Below, in pieces: positions 1-12,628 of a DNA stretch of 64,000 nucleotides. The translations under genes and the position numbers were made by a program. A model generated the notes under the pieces. The model was not told the origin of the DNA. It made no database searches and saw nothing but the letters and a program-made list of their open reading frames with translations. This DNA is from Allomyces macrogynus ATCC 38327 (lineage: Eukaryota; Blastocladiomycota; Blastocladiomycetes; Blastocladiales; Blastocladiaceae). Numbering within the stretch: position 1 is the first letter of the stretch; each line of letters starts with the position of its first letter. The stretch covers positions 398,567-462,566 of the forward strand of contig GG745328.1 in NCBI GenBank assembly GCA_000151295.1, given 5' to 3'.

Positions 1-326
1 CGTGCGTCGCACACCCCGCAGTGCGAGACAGAACGGCCGCGCCCGCGTTGGCCCGCTTCTCTTTCCCGCGTCGGGCGCGCCGGCCGCCGTGACCACACCC
101 GGCGCACCCTCTCCGCTGCTCGTGTCTCCCGCGCGGCCCGTCGCTCCCTCTGCTGCTGATCGCCCCCTTGGCGCGCACCCCTACGCTCCCCGCCGCGCGA
201 TAACTCGCCCGTCGACCGCCGCGCACGCTCCCTCTCCCGCCGCGCTCGCCGTGCACCCGTCCGTCGACTCGTGCTCGCAATCCCCCTCGTTCCCTCACCG
301 GATCCCCGACAACCACCACCACCGCC
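1..326. other. 5' flank of first gene
   Basis: GC-rich leader upstream of the first gene. An open frame runs through it, but it is Arg/Pro/Ala-biased and looks like composition-driven translation. No promoter element or conserved segment is visible. Confidence 0.4.
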
Positions 327-3060
327 ATGACGCCGCCGCCCCGCGCGCGCATCAAGACCACGCCCGCGCGCCTCGTCACGAAAGCGAAAGCCCTCTTCCG
401 CCGCGCCTCGACGTCCGTCACCAACTCGCTCGACCAGACGCGCCGGTCACGCCGCGCCTCGGCCACTGACGTTCACGGCAATGACGACGACGCGAGCACC
501 ATCCGCGCGACGTCCTCGTCGACGACCACGCTCCCGCGCCGCCGCCGGTCGATCTCGGCCGACCCTGGGCCGCGAGTGGACGTGGACCGGAACGCGGCGC
601 CGCACACGGTCGGTGCGACGCTGTGGCCGGCCAATTCGCCGTTGCGCGAGGCGAGCGTGATCGCGAGTGCCGTCGAGGAAGTGGACCGCGGTTCGGGCGG
701 GGCCGAGGAAGATGAAGGGGGACTGATCAGCCGCGTGATCGCGACTGACGCCACGGACGGCTCCGCCGCTCAAGATGCCGCGTGTGATCCTGATCCAACC
801 CTACCGGCCGGCGACGTCTCACCTACGCCCGCGCCCACGGCGGAACCGACCACCACGCCACCCGCCGCAGCGCTCGACTCGACCCCGCGCCCGTTGCCCG
901 GCACTCTAGCCCGTACCACCCCCTCATCCCGCACCGCGTCGCTCAACTCCATTTCTTCGTCGTCGGCTTCACCCGCGGCATCCACCACCGCCCTGCGCAC
1001 GTCGCCACCCGCGTCGTTCACCACCGCCACCACGATCCGGCCGGGCCTTCTCCGCGCCTCGCCCTCCCCCACCTCGACGACCCGTCGACCCTCGTCCTCG
1101 CCGACCCCCTCGACCCCAACGCACGACGACTCGGCCGACTTCCCGTCCTTCACCTACATCTCGGCCGACGACTCGGTGCTGTTCGCCGACGACGCGCACA
1201 TGACCGGGTCGGCCGTCGATTCCCCCTTACTCGCACCGATCCCGCCGCCGCCCGCGTCCGACTTGTCCCTCAACCTCACCGATGACCTCATCCCAACCCC
1301 TCCGCGCGCGTCGTCGCTGCGCCCGCACGCCGAACGCGTGTTCCCGACCCTACTCCGGGCCGCGTCAACGGCACCCCCAGCGCGTGTCCCGTTCCCATCG
1401 GCCTACGCCACCTCCTCCACCACCTCGCCGCCAATCCGCACGACCGTCCCCGTCGCCGTCCTTGACCCGATCTCCCCGCCGCGCAACCCGCAACTGATCA
1501 CCGTCCCTGCTCCGCCCGTGCCGAGCACGGTCGAGTTGCGCACGCCGACGCCCAACCCGTTGGACGAGGACATCGACGACGAGTACGCGCCAATACGGTG
1601 GGCGAGCCACCTCCCACCACTCCCGTCCTCCCCCGCACCCTCTGGCGGCGGGCCGGACGTCGCGCACGCCGCGATCGAGTTGGGTCAAAACTCCCCGATC
1701 TCCTCACCGGCCGCGCCGGTGGTGGTGGAAGGGGTGGAAGATCGGGTGGAAGTGTTGACGGCGTACTACGAGTCGAAACTCGCCGACGTCGCACGGCAGT
1801 ACCTGACCGAAGTTGAGTCCGTGCGGCGCGCGAAAGTGGACGCGGACCGCCGTGCGACGCATGCGGCGATGGAGTTGGAGTCGCGCGCGTGGCGCGAACA
1901 GGCGCTGATGGCGAGTGTGGAGCGGTTGGAGGCGGAAGTCGCGGCGTTGCGGTCGCCGAGTGGGTCGGTGGCCGAGACAGAGACGTCGGCGAGCGAGGCC
2001 GATGCGGGTCCGGGCGAGTCGACGTGCAATGGCGTCGCCGGAAGTCGCGGACGGGCCCGGTCGCAGTTCCAAAGACAATGACGACGAGGCCGCGGCCGAC
2101 GAGGACGACCCGGACTCGGCGCTCACGACCGCCGTCTCGTCCCCCGCTCTCGGCGCCGTCACGTCGCCCAAGTCGGCGCTCGCGACCCCGTCGAAACCCA
2201 AAAAACCGAAAAAAGTGTCGTTTAGCGTCAAGTCCCTCGTCGACCAGCTCGAACGCACGTCGGCGCAGCTCGAGGCCGCGGAACACGCGATCGCGGCACT
2301 CGCTGACGACAACGCGCGGCTTGCGCGCTTTGTCGGTGGCCAGACGGAGGTGCCCGTCTGGTCGGCGCAGGAGTGGCGCGTCGTGACCGAGGCGATGCTC
2401 GATATGGATGCGTTGGTCGCGCGGGTGGAAAGGGGGGTCGCGGAGATTGCCGAGATGGAGGAGATTGAGGGAGTGAAAGGAAGGGTGCCGAATGTGGTAG
2501 ATGAGTATGTGCAGGTTCTCGAAGGTCCGTCCTTTTCGCTCTCTCCTGGTCCGCCATACGCGCATCTCGAACTGACAGTTGGGATGCAGGCGCCGCGGCC
2601 CTCGCCAACTGGCTGCACGCCGTGCACGCCGTGCCCACCGCCGACTTGGCCACCTTGGGACCGCGACTTACAGGCGGCCGCGCGAATCGCCCCCGCGATC
2701 GCGCACCATCTCACGCACCTCCAGCACCACCCGACTTCCGCCGTTCCCAACACTGCAAAGTCCCCGACCCCGCCGGACTCGCCGGAGAACGCGCACGCCC
2801 ACCCCACCGGTGGGGAGGAGGATGACTCGGCAATGGACCACGTGCTCGACTGGCTCGCGCACGCGGCCGCCTGGGCGCGGCTGACCGCGCGGCATGCCGC
2901 GTGGATGGTGCGGATGGCCGCGCCGGGCGCGGTCGTCGGAATGGATCCGGGGCAGGCTGGGGATGCGGTGACGGCGGCCGGGTGGCGCGTGGGGGGTGAG
3001 TGGAGTATCGCCGCGCCGGCGGCGGTGGTGCGTGGGGGGAGTGCGGGGAGCGTTTTTTGA
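327..3060 (+). CDS. Ser/Thr/Pro-rich coiled-coil protein, function unknown
   Basis: I do not recognise a family. The start at 327 gives a basic N-terminus, then about 450 residues of Ser/Thr/Pro-rich low complexity. A helical, probably coiled-coil stretch follows (about nt 1735-1960, starting YYESKLADVARQYL). A likely 49-bp intron (2018-2066, phase 2) joins this frame to a second region with the lysine cluster KPKKPKKVSF and another coiled coil (about nt 2225-2345). A second intron, 2505-2578, has a GTATGT donor and leads into a helical segment (AAALANWLHAVH). After about nt 2660 the coding signal moves to the frame that stops at 3060 with no obvious intron, so an indel or a different splice is possible. 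The product may be a scaffold or cytoskeletal protein; that is inference only. Confidence 0.5.
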
Positions 3061-3115
3061 GGATGCTTGGATTGGATGAATGGATGGATGGAGTGAGTGA
3101 GGGAGGGAGGGAGGG
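3061..3115. repeat. Tetranucleotide-like simple repeats
   Basis: Directly after the first gene's stop lie runs of ATGG units (about 3075-3092) followed by GAGT and GAGG units (about 3092-3115). This is a plain microsatellite in the 3' flank. Confidence 0.7.
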
Positions 3116-3899
3116 ATGTGAGTAAGTGGAATGGAAATGCGGTTCCAGAGATTTGGAGATGTAGGTAGGAGCAAGGGATTTGATGAGAGCGAGCACCGGT
3201 GTTGGGGGGTACCTTGTCCCCCGACAGCAGCGCGCGACTTGGGCCGTGGTGTGTCGGCTGGCCGTTCGTCTTGAAGCGCAAGCGGCAAGCAAGCGCGGCG
3301 ATTGCGCGCTGGGATCGCGCGGCCGTGGGGCTTTCGGCCTGCACGGCAACCCGGAGCAATCAGGAGAGGGCTCTGTGAGAGTACTCAGTCGAGAAAATGC
3401 GTGGGTCGCAGACGGGCCCCAGCGCCATCCTGTCGTTGTTCAATGGCCTAGCTATGGAAACCGAGCAACGATCGCTCCTGCTGCTCCCGCAGAGCGCAGT
3501 GTGACGCCCAGGTTCAGCGCGCACTGTCGACACGGCGAGGAGGATCGCCGCAGCAGTGACGACCATCAAGCTGCATCAACAAGTTATTCCTTCGTTGCCA
3601 ACGCTGCCGGTCCCAGAATATTGTTGCCTCAAGACCATCTTTCATCGACGCAAGACACAGGCAAGCAATCCAAGATCCAGGCACGTCACAGTATTGATGC
3701 TTGCGACTTACCATTCGCGGCTTCGTCAAAATGCATCTGCCCACGGCATTTCAAGCTCTCACGATTGACGTTTGGAGCCCAATTCATGCTTGTAGTTGCC
3801 CAACGCAGTCGCCAAAGTAGAACGGCAATGGTGACAATGTGACGAGAGAGTGGAGAGAATTCCACTCGCATCAATCCCGCACTCATGGTCCTCGGGCTT
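3116..3899. other. Stretch without a supported gene
   Basis: Several open frames occur on both strands, but none shows conserved motifs, plausible splicing or domain character. I see no RNA gene. Confidence 0.4.
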
Positions 3900-5163
3900 T
3901 AGATATGAACTGAATGCGCCCATTTGTGACATGACATGTATGTGACGTGGTCAGTTGCGCATTTCTCGGCCCGAGTCCGATCAGTGGCCCTCATGTATCC
4001 ATATGTCGCCAGAAACAACCACATTATTGTCCCCTGTTTGGATCGCCGCTTTACGGGATCCCTTTCTGTTGGATCTTTCCGGCAAAGTTCCCCCTCCGTC
4101 ACGTCATTTTCTGTTCGATTATCATGGGCCTCATGAGCGCCGTGTGGGCATCATCAGTGTTCTCACTGTCATCATCGGTTCACAGCAACACTTGCGCGTT
4201 TCTGAAATCGACGAAACGTCTCTACTCGTTTGGCGGGTTCCTTTTCGGGCAATTGCTTGCAAGCTGTCATTTCGCTCGATCTGAATCGCACCTTTTCATT
4301 GACGGAGCCACCTATAACCGATCATGGCGTGCTTGAGCCAACATATACGAGCCGTGCTTGTTCCATAGCAGCAGTCTGGTCTTACCTGATGGCGGGTCCT
4401 TATCGCAGCCGGTCAAACATATGCCAAGGAGGCCTAACGAGATCCCCAACGAAGCGATCTATATTTTTGAACCAATGACTGCAAAAGCAACCAGGAGCCA
4501 GACAGCGAAGGCACCAGTCCTTTTTCGTCACTCGATGCCTGCAGTAGCATCAGTTTTGGGGTCTTCGGAAGTCATGTATCTCGTGGGGGGCGCGAGTCCT
4601 GGGGATCATGATGAGAATGGGGCCTGGGTGTATGCAGTTATGGAGTCCAGAAGCACCAACGTGTCAGCGCTATACAAGTTGGACCCCAAGAACGGACCAG
4701 TACCGCGTCAACGAGGTTCTTTGGGTCGTGTGAATGCCACACACCTGGTCCTTTCGGGGGGAGGGACAACTTCCCGCATGAACGACGTGTGGTTATATGA
4801 AACAGGCAAGCATTCATGGGCGCAATCCCCTTCCATGCTTAATCACGTTGACCAGCATCACTTTCTTATTTACCAAGACCGATACTGGATCAGAATTGGC
4901 GGTTACGCAGAAGCTACTCTATGCTCGAGTATTATGACACGGTTACAAAGAAAACCGCAAGAGGAGTGGTCGTCAATCCAGAGAGCGGCCTGGCGAGTGT
5001 TGCTCAAGGCTGTGCGCACCTGGTCAACGATAGAGCCGGAAGATGAGGGCAAGTGCAACCAGCTTGCACAGGTCGTTGACAAGCAACGCCACAGCCTCAT
5101 CCTCTGGGTTCTGTGCCTGGAGAGACAAGTGCTTGAGACTGGTCGGCAAAGAGTGCGCAGGTG
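3900..5163 (+). pseudogene. Kelch-repeat protein remnant
   Basis: Kelch-like repeats are spread over different frames. One frame has KRLYSFGGF near 4220, another SLDLNRTFSLTEPP near 4275, and a third (4490-4920) carries the clearest blades: a VMYLVGGAS strand, then THLVLSGGG followed by NDVWLYETGKHSW, then YWIRIGGY. These match the Kelch pattern of a double glycine followed by a spaced Tyr/Trp. At about 4920 the likely continuation (LEYYDTVTKKTA) moves to yet another frame. No GT-AG pairs restore a continuous reading frame, so this is most likely a decayed gene, although an intron-rich gene with sequence errors cannot be excluded. Fungal Kelch proteins often act in polarity or signalling. Confidence 0.5.
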
Positions 5164-5915
5164 AAAACGGATTGCGCTCCCAAAAAAACAACTTGAGATA
5201 GAGGGAAATCTGGCAATTTGGGAGGGCCGGCACGTCATTGGGATGATGGCAGCTGAAGTTCAAGCTTCATGCCCATGGAGGAAACGTGAGGTGCTGGGTG
5301 TTCTTGTCAGATGCGCACAGCCACCGCAAACAAAGCGAACAATGCGAGCGCGAACTGGAAACGTGTGGCTCGGCCAGCCAAGAGTAGTACGGCGTGGCAG
5401 ACAGGCTTGAGGGGCTCGTAAGGAAGCAGTTCAATGGGTGCACGAGCTGCTGTTGCGCTTGCTGCTTGTCCCCCTTGGCTGATTTGGTTCAGATAATGGT
5501 CGTGACGGCGCCACTGGCTGTTGGTGGTCCATTGATGGAGATCTGGCGATGATGCCGAAGAAGGACTTGGACAGAATGTCGCACGAGGACGCGGGGTCGA
5601 AGCCGCCAAAAGAAAGAGTGGATTTGAAAGAGTGGATTTGAAAGATTTGATTTGAAAGATTTGATTGTGAGCTCAGATGAGGAAGCGCAAGTCCCGTGAC
5701 CGCGTTCAATACCAAAAATCGCCGTTTTTCTTCCAACTTGCTGATCCTCTCCACAACGTCGACTGGCCCCGAGCCTAGACCCACCACCACTGTCACCAGC
5801 TTCCCACAACCTGCTGCAAAGTGACGGCCGTCCACGAATCTCGGCCCTCCGACACCTCCCACCTCCGACTTGCCGCAACACCGACCGCCATTACGACACC
5901 TTCCGACCTGGAACC
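5164..5915. other. Intergenic region upstream of the ODAD3-like gene
   Basis: No conserved coding signal. It contains a short tandem repeat (5616-5668) and presumably the promoter and 5' UTR of the next gene. Confidence 0.4.
5616..5668. repeat. 14-bp tandem repeat
   Basis: The unit GAGTGGATTTGAAA occurs twice in tandem (5616-5643). A diverged copy, GATTTGATTTGAAA, and a partial fourth copy follow. Confidence 0.8.
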
Positions 5916-7925
5916 ATGCTCGACAAGCAGGCGCTGCTGGAGCAGGACCTGCACGACCTCAAGCTTCGGTTCGAACTCCTCGGTACGCCCGCACTTCTCG
6001 TCTATGCTGCAAGATCCATCGCATTGACGCTTTGGCCGCTACGGTTAGAGGGCGATCGCAAGGCCTATTACGAACAGAGCCAGCTATCGATCCAGGCCAA
6101 CAAGGATGAAATTGTGCGGTTGAGAAACCAGAACAAGGAGTTGCGCGCGGCGCTCGCGCAGTTGAAAAAGGTAGGGTTCCTCGACTGGCCCACTTTGACG
6201 AATCATGCCTGACGAATATTCTCCGCGCGCGTAGACGTCCCCCGCCGACCGCGGCGCTGGCTCCGGCGGGTCCATGGCGCACCCAGCGCCACGCGCCTAC
6301 CCGTCAACGGAACTCGAGAAACTCGACCAGCACATCAACGAAGTGCACAAGAAGGCCGACGACATGACGGCCCTGGTCCGCGCCAAGCAGACCAAACTCG
6401 ACGCCCTGAATGACCAATTGCGCGACTTGGAGCAGGAAGTCGCCGTGGTCCGTGCGACGGCCGCGCACTCGCCGCAGGCGCACTCGATGCGGCACCTTGA
6501 GAACCAGCTCGACAAGGCCGTGATCAAGTACCACGAGACGCAGGCGTTGCGCAAAGTCTACGAGGAAATGGTGCGCCGGCTGCATGAGGAGCGGCAGCTG
6601 TTTGATGCGCAGCTCGCGACCATGGAGCGGACGTTGGCGGCCAAGCGGGCCGACGCCGCAGAACTCGAGCATATGGCGCGCGATGCGCACCATGCCAAGG
6701 ATTTGGCGCGTGCGGAATTGGCGAGAATCGAGACGCAGATTACCGAGGACCGCAAGCGCCGTGAAAAAGACTTGGTCGCGCAGCGGGAACTCGTGCGGCT
6801 CAAGCTCGAGGCGTCGGAGAAACTCGAATTGCAGTTGCTCGCCGATACGAACCGCGCGTCGGCTGCGGCTGCGGCGGCCGAGTTTGCCGCGGGTCCGGCC
6901 GGGGCTAATCAGGCCGCGCACGACGCGGCGGATGCGTTGGCCGAGCGCGTGGTTGAGTACGAGGCGCTGATTCGACACATCAAGGAGGCGACGGGCGTCG
7001 ACGACTTGTCGAAAGTCGTGGCCAAGTTTGAGGAGCAGCGCGATACCAAGGCGCGGCTGTCGGATTTGGCCAAGCAGCACGAGACACGGCTCGCGCAGTT
7101 GCGTGCGCAGCGCGCCCAGCTGCTCAAGGAGTTGGACGAGGCGCTCGTCACGGGCGAGCAGGCAGGGGCCGCGGCCAAGCAGGCGATGCGCGGCATGGAG
7201 CACGAGCGAGAGCTCGAGGCGGGCAAATACCGCGATGTTGTCGAACGGCACGAGCGCATGGCCCGGATTTTGGCCGATTTGAAGCGCGGTGTCGTGCACT
7301 TGTGGGACAAGATCAAGGTACGCCGCTTGGCGAGCAGTGTCGCGCTCGTCAAACGAGAATTCACCGTTGACTCCCGCCGCGTAGGATGACAAGACGCAAA
7401 AGACCGAGGTCCCCGATACCGGCATTGTCAGCGTGCTCGAGCAGTCGATTGGCAAGATCAATGCGCTTTTGCAGTCGGTCGAGGGCAAGGACATTGTTAT
7501 CGAGGTGCGTCGCCTTTCCCATCTCCCGCCGTTTCTCCACCAATGCTCTCCGCTCACTTTCCGCTACCCTTTTTTGACACCAGGGCGACCTGAGCGCGAT
7601 CCCCATGCACATGTCGCAGCACAACACGCGCGTCCGGCTTGTGCCCGCGGCCTTCGAGTCCGAGGACGACGACTCAGACAATGGCGCACAGAACGGCGAG
7701 AACGGCAAGGGCGGGCCGCCGGGCGCCATGGGCGCCGGTGGGGTTCTGGGCAATCAGAATGCGGCCGACGAGGATGCGGTCAACACGGTCGTGCCGGACC
7801 GCGACGCGATCAAGAAGGCGACAATGGCGCTCCTGAATGCACGGAACAAGGCCAAGGGCGGGCGCAAGAAGAAGCGCGGCAAGGACAGCAAGGGCGGCGA
7901 CGATGACGATGAAGTGAGTGACTAG
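5916..7925 (+). CDS. ODAD3: Outer dynein arm docking complex subunit 3-like (CCDC151 family)
   Basis: A 577-residue, almost wholly coiled-coil protein in five exons: 5916-5982, 6049-6170, 6235-7317, 7385-7504 and 7584-7925. All junctions are GT-AG and frame-consistent. Family signatures include LEGDRKAYYEQSQ near residue 22 and a central block, MRHLENQLDKAVIKYHE then YEEMVRRLHEER, that is typical of CCDC151/ODA10 proteins; the family is usually about 550-600 residues. The C-terminus is acidic and then lysine-rich. CCDC151 helps attach outer dynein arms to axonemal doublets, so the organism should make motile flagella. The gene converges on the ATRIP-like gene with only 136 bp between stops. 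Confidence 0.85.
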
Positions 7926-8061
7926 GTCGACGAGGAGGCGCGGACTTGTGGAGAGGAGGGAGGTTATGATAGATAGACTTGGGTTCTTTGACGCATTTCT
8001 TCACCTCGGATTCCACCGGGACTCGACACAAAGACAGACCAACAGTGCATTCAAAAACGGA

Positions 8062-10472
8062 TCAAAGTTCGTTGATTTTCTGAACCGCCTCGGCTAACAC
8101 CTCGTCTATCCTCTTGTCCGCTCCTCCCCTCACGTCATCCCCGTGCGGGCCCTGCACCGCAGTCATCCTCCTCAGCGCTCGCCTGTCGGCCACCGACCGC
8201 GGCTTCATGGCCCCCTCCTTGCCCGCACACAGCAGTCTCTCCCCATGCACGCGGATCCCATCCACGAGCTGCAACAGCGTCCTCCAATACAAGATCGTCA
8301 CGGGCGATGCACGGTAGCATGCGCTCAGCACCTGCTCGACATCCCCGCCACCGCACACTTCAACCACGGCCAATATCCACCGCAACCCCATGGCCAAGAC
8401 ATCCAACCGCGCGGCCACCGCGTCCGGCGGCAAGACCGGGGCCCCACGACCACCGGCATCACGACCTCGACCGCAACCAAGAGCATCATTGCAACCGTCC
8501 TCGGCAAAGCCGCATTCGCCGTTGTCACAAACGTGAGCATTTCCGTCCTGTACCGCGTCGTGATCTGCAACAACACATGCAGTACCGCCGCACGCACACG
8601 CATCGCCTCGGGCCCTTCATATTCCCCCGTCTCCGCATCCCCAGCGTGCACAACCCGTTTCTTGAGCAGCAGCCGCACAAGACACGGCACGAGCGCGACG
8701 CGCGTCGTGAGAGACCGCTGCATCGCCGCCGCAGCGGGCACCATATCCATGCACCAGTGCGCGACGCGCAAGGGAATCCTTGGCGGGAAGTCGCGCGGTT
8801 TCGCGAGGTACTCGAGCTCCACGTCGTGCGCGTAACGCGCGAGCGCACGCACTTGCAGGCGCAGGAGGCGCGCGGGACCGCCGTAGAGGAGCGCGCGAAT
8901 CGTTTGGAAGAGCCAGTCGAGCGCATCGTGGAAAGCCATGAGCAAAGCGGGGGGCACACCGCGCGTCTGCACTTGGTGGTTGATGTGCACGGAAATTCTC
9001 CGGAGAGCGAGGTGCAGCATGTGCGGTACGTTGCGCGGGTCATTGGTGGGGTGGGTTTGCGACTCGAAGCGGGTTAGGATCGCGCGCACGTCGCGCGTCG
9101 TCGCAAGCCAGCGGAGGAGGTAGGCGGTGTCGGGCGACGAGCGATGCGCGCCCGGGCGGTGATGGGTCGGGCACGTCGGTCGCGTACGTGGCCGTTGGGG
9201 TGAGCGGGTCGTTGTCGCCATCGGCCTGGCCGGTCAGTGGTGGAGTGGCGGAGCGCGTGGGTGGAACGACCCGATCGAGGTACTGCGCGGCCAATTCAAG
9301 CGCGAGCGGGTCGTGCTTCCGACACGGACAAAGAACTGGTCGCACAGATCTGGGGCAAGACCGGCAGCGGCGAGACGGCGGAGGGTCGCGAGAATACGAG
9401 CGGGAATCGGTAGCGGTGGTGGAGCAGGCTGCGCGGCAGCTGGCGGCTCGACAGGTGCCGGTGTAGGCGCCTCGTTCGGTTCCGTGGGGAGCGGAAACGG
9501 CGGCGGTCGTGGCGGCGCAGGGACAATTGGCACCGCATCCACCTCCATCCGATCCTCGCGCTCCTCGGCAATCCTCTGCACCGGCGGCACTGCTCGTCCT
9601 CTCGGCATCGGACACGGCGTACCCGGCACCTCGACCGCATGATTCCCACCCCTGCCACCAGCCCCACCATGAACCATGGGCGACGTCGCCGTCGCGTTCG
9701 CTGCCTGCGACAAATGCGTCCTCCTGCGCTGCGGCGCGAGCCGCTGATGTATATTATGCTCAAAGAACGCGCGCTCCGACTGCAACTTGTCGAGATCCGC
9801 GCGCAGACTTTGCACGTGCGCGTCGGCCGCGGCGCGCGCCTCGTCGAGTTTGCGCGCATACTCGGCGTCCTTGTTGAGCAAAAGCGACTCCTTTTCGGCC
9901 ATTTTCTCACGTAGAATCTTGACTTCGCCGCGCCGTTGCAGGACCTCGTTCTCGACATCGCGCTTTTCGGCACGCAGCCGTTCGAGCTCGGCGAGGAGCG
10001 CGGTCGCATCGAGATGGGGGGCGGCAGCGGCGGCCGCGCCGTGTGCGGGAACTGGCGTCTGCGGGCCCGGAATCGCGTTCCACGCGTATCCTTGCCGTGG
10101 CGGAGGGTAGGCTGCGGTCGGCGCTGGGGACCATGGCGCGGGAGAACCCCAAGTCTGGTCGAGGACGGTGACTCCCGTTGGTCGGCCCTTTGTCAAAATC
10201 GCTTGGTCGAGGTGCGCGAGCGCCGGCAGCAGCGCCTCGTCGTCGAGATCGCCGTCATCGAACGGGTCGATAGCAAACGGGTCAGGCGCGGGTGTTGGGG
10301 TATCGGGTCGTGCAGCGAGTTCGGCCGCGACAGTGCCGCGGGCGCGCTTGGCCGCGGGCGCGGCGCCCGGTGGCGGGTCGGGGGCGTAGCGTCGCATGTC
10401 ATGGGGAAGTGCGCGCGAGTGCGGCAAGTTGGGAGCGGGGTTGGAAGGCAAAATCGTCGTCGTCACCGTCAC
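8062..10472 (-). CDS. ATRIP/Ddc2/Rad26-like checkpoint protein, frameshifted in this sequence
   Basis: The N-terminal third is acidic and Pro-rich. A coiled coil follows with RRGEVKILREKMAEKES and then SERAFFEHNI, resembling the EVxILR coil of ATRIP-family proteins that bind ATR/Mec1. The C-terminal half is a long helical region, as in ATRIP. The frame breaks three times: near 9318, near 9150, and near 8445 beside a GGGGCCCC tract. Adding one base at each place makes the protein read smoothly, for example VRVG into KHDPLALELAAQYLDR at the first. There are no intron signals there, so these are sequence errors or inactivating indels. Start at 10472, or at an internal Met at 10398. Family assignment is by pattern only; another DNA-damage coiled-coil protein is possible. 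Confidence 0.5.
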
Positions 10473-10687
10473 GAAAATTGGTCGTCGTGGTCGTGATCAC
10501 AAGAGCCATCGACTCGATCGCAGCACGCGTGTTCGACTTGGCCATCCGGACATTTGCATTTGTGGCTGGTGCAAACCTTTTCAGGACATCCTGACGCCAA
10601 CCGACGCAGCCGAAGCTGGAGCACAGACAAAGAGTCAACCATCATTATGAGCGGGTGGCAAAACGAATCGAACCCGCTCTCCAGCTT

Positions 10688-11825
10688 CTACAATTTCGAG
10701 GACGGCACGGGCGCTTCCTCGCGCCCAATCTCCGAAAGAATGGGGAGGGCGAGCACGCCCTCGAGGTCGGCAACGGCTTGTTCCGCACTCGCGACCACTA
10801 AGTATTATCCATCCCAGTCAATCAGTCAGTTCACGATCAACACGCGCACCAACGATGCGAATAAGCTCAACGCACAAATCGCCGTCATGCCGACCTGCTG
10901 TGCCGCGCGAATGTTGATGACCAAGTCGTCGAGGAACACGCACTCGTGCGGCGCCATGTTGAGCCGCTCAAACAGCAGGTGGTAGATGCGCGGGTCAGGC
11001 TTGCGGATGCCAACGAGACTCGACGAAACAACTTCGTCAAAGAGATTCATCAGGTGGACAACGTCGGCGCGCGGGCGGTGGTTCGGGATCTGGTAATCGT
11101 TGGTGATGCACCCAATCTTGTACTTGCCCGTTGCTACAATCGACAAGTTCAGTCCATCAAGTGTCATGACCAATCCAACCAGCTCCGTACATGCGTACCC
11201 TTGAGATGCTCAATTGCCTGGACCATGAGCGGCACGGTCCAGTTCGCCTCGCGCATCATCCTCGTGAACAGCGCCCTTGCGTCGATTTTCCCAACGAGCT
11301 CGCACAACGACGCCTGGTCAATGGACGCACGGTCGCTGCCGCTGTCGCGACTGTCCTTTTTCGCGACCCACGCGCAGTACTGCGCGACGCTCGACTCGGC
11401 GTGCAAGTCGGCCTGAAACCGCTCGACATATTCGTCGAGATGAATCTCGCCGCGCTCAAAACTGGGTGGAGAAGATGCGCCAGAATGGGTTTAACGCCGC
11501 CACGCTTGCTTGATTGATGAGCCAACGAGGACGAACCGCTGGAAGGGACCACTCTCGCCAGCAAACGCTCTGTCGATTCATAACCCGAGGGTCAGTGCGT
11601 GGAGAGCCATTCGACGTGCACTGGCAGAACAGAAACGGACAGTGTAACACCAATATACTGGCGCGGCAGGCCCAGTTCGCGCTCGTAGTGCGCAATCGCA
11701 TGACCGGGTGACCTGACGCACACGCCGCCCAAGTCGAACACGACAGCGCGGATTGGGCTGGACTCGCTCGGTTTCAGCTCGGGCTCATAGACGGTTTGCA
11801 GCGAGTTGTTTGTCTTGCTGCTCAT
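10688..11825 (-). CDS. HAD-superfamily hydrolase (ACAD10/epoxide-hydrolase N-domain type)
   Basis: Four exons: 11825-11651, 11508-11199, 11133-10876 and 10797-10688, with GT-AG introns of 142, 65 and 78 bp. Motif I is AVVFDLGGV with the nucleophilic Asp. Motif II is IGCITNDY. The KPD of motif III is in GIRKPDPRIYHLL, and motif IV is ECVFLDDLVINIRAA. The last exon supplies the usual tail (LEGVLALPIL). The order matches HAD domains related to the N-terminal phosphatase of soluble epoxide hydrolase and ACAD10. Near 11451 a TTTT run holds one base too many: STQ should continue as FERGEIHLDEY, but the frame meets a TGA. The substrate cannot be deduced. It may share a divergent promoter region with PXMP4. 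Confidence 0.75.
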
Positions 11826-12628
11826 CTTGTTTATTCTTGTGGTGATGGCGCTGCAGCAGCTCGCTCGTTCGTGCGCCGGTTCAAGATGGCTTCACGGTCC
11901 TCCGGCATCATGGATATGGCAATCCTGGGTCCTCAGATTTCGGGTCCTTGCTACCAGGATTTCGACACACACACCGAGGAGGATTGTGGCGACATCGGAT
12001 CTCGGTGCGTGCTTTGGCCATCCCGTGATCGAGATTGTAGCGTGACGTCAAGAACGTGACCGCGGAACGGGCTGGTGCCCAGAGCGACAGAGAGTCTTGC
12101 AACCACCGCTGAAAAAACCGCTGTTGGATCTGCAACCGATCGCCCAGTATCGGCCCATCGTTGTCGACACTGTGCGCGTGGACTTGCCGCAAGGTCGCCC
12201 GCGTTCGTCGCGCGCATCCAACACGCCGACGGCAACGCCCAGCGAGCGAGACCGCGTGCCCAAATTTTTGTCGAGACGCCGACGACCTGTCGCCAACGCC
12301 CTGTCGCCGACGAACCCGCTCACGTTGTCAAGGACCACGACCAGCGCCACGACGTTGGGATCAACCCAGAACGCTTGCTGCCGGCGCCGTTTACCAGGAC
12401 CTCCTCTCTCTCTCTCCGCGCCGTCGCTCCGCACCAACGCGACGACGACCGGACCCTGCCGTTCTTCGACCCCGCAACCCCACGCACACGCGCCAGAGTT
12501 CCTGCACGACCGACCGACGCGGCCATCGACGCGCTCGACCAAATTCCGACCGTGACCCCGCTCGACACGGCTCGCGCTTCCATTACTTCCTCGTTCTCCA
12601 CCGTGCCCGCCAACGCGACCGCTCCAAC
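11826..12628. other. Divergent intergenic region between the HAD and PXMP4 genes
   Basis: About 800 bp between oppositely oriented starts. The right half is GC-rich with long shadow frames on both strands but no recognisable domain. It probably holds both promoters and the 5' UTRs. Confidence 0.4.

Noticed and set aside
1498..3359. Long minus-strand open frames opposite the first gene
   Set aside because: They are GC-driven Arg/Pro/Ser-rich shadows of the plus-strand gene with no motifs.
6304..7557. 417-codon minus-strand frame inside the ODAD3 gene
   Set aside because: The plus strand carries a clear coiled-coil family with frame-consistent introns; the minus frame is its mirror.
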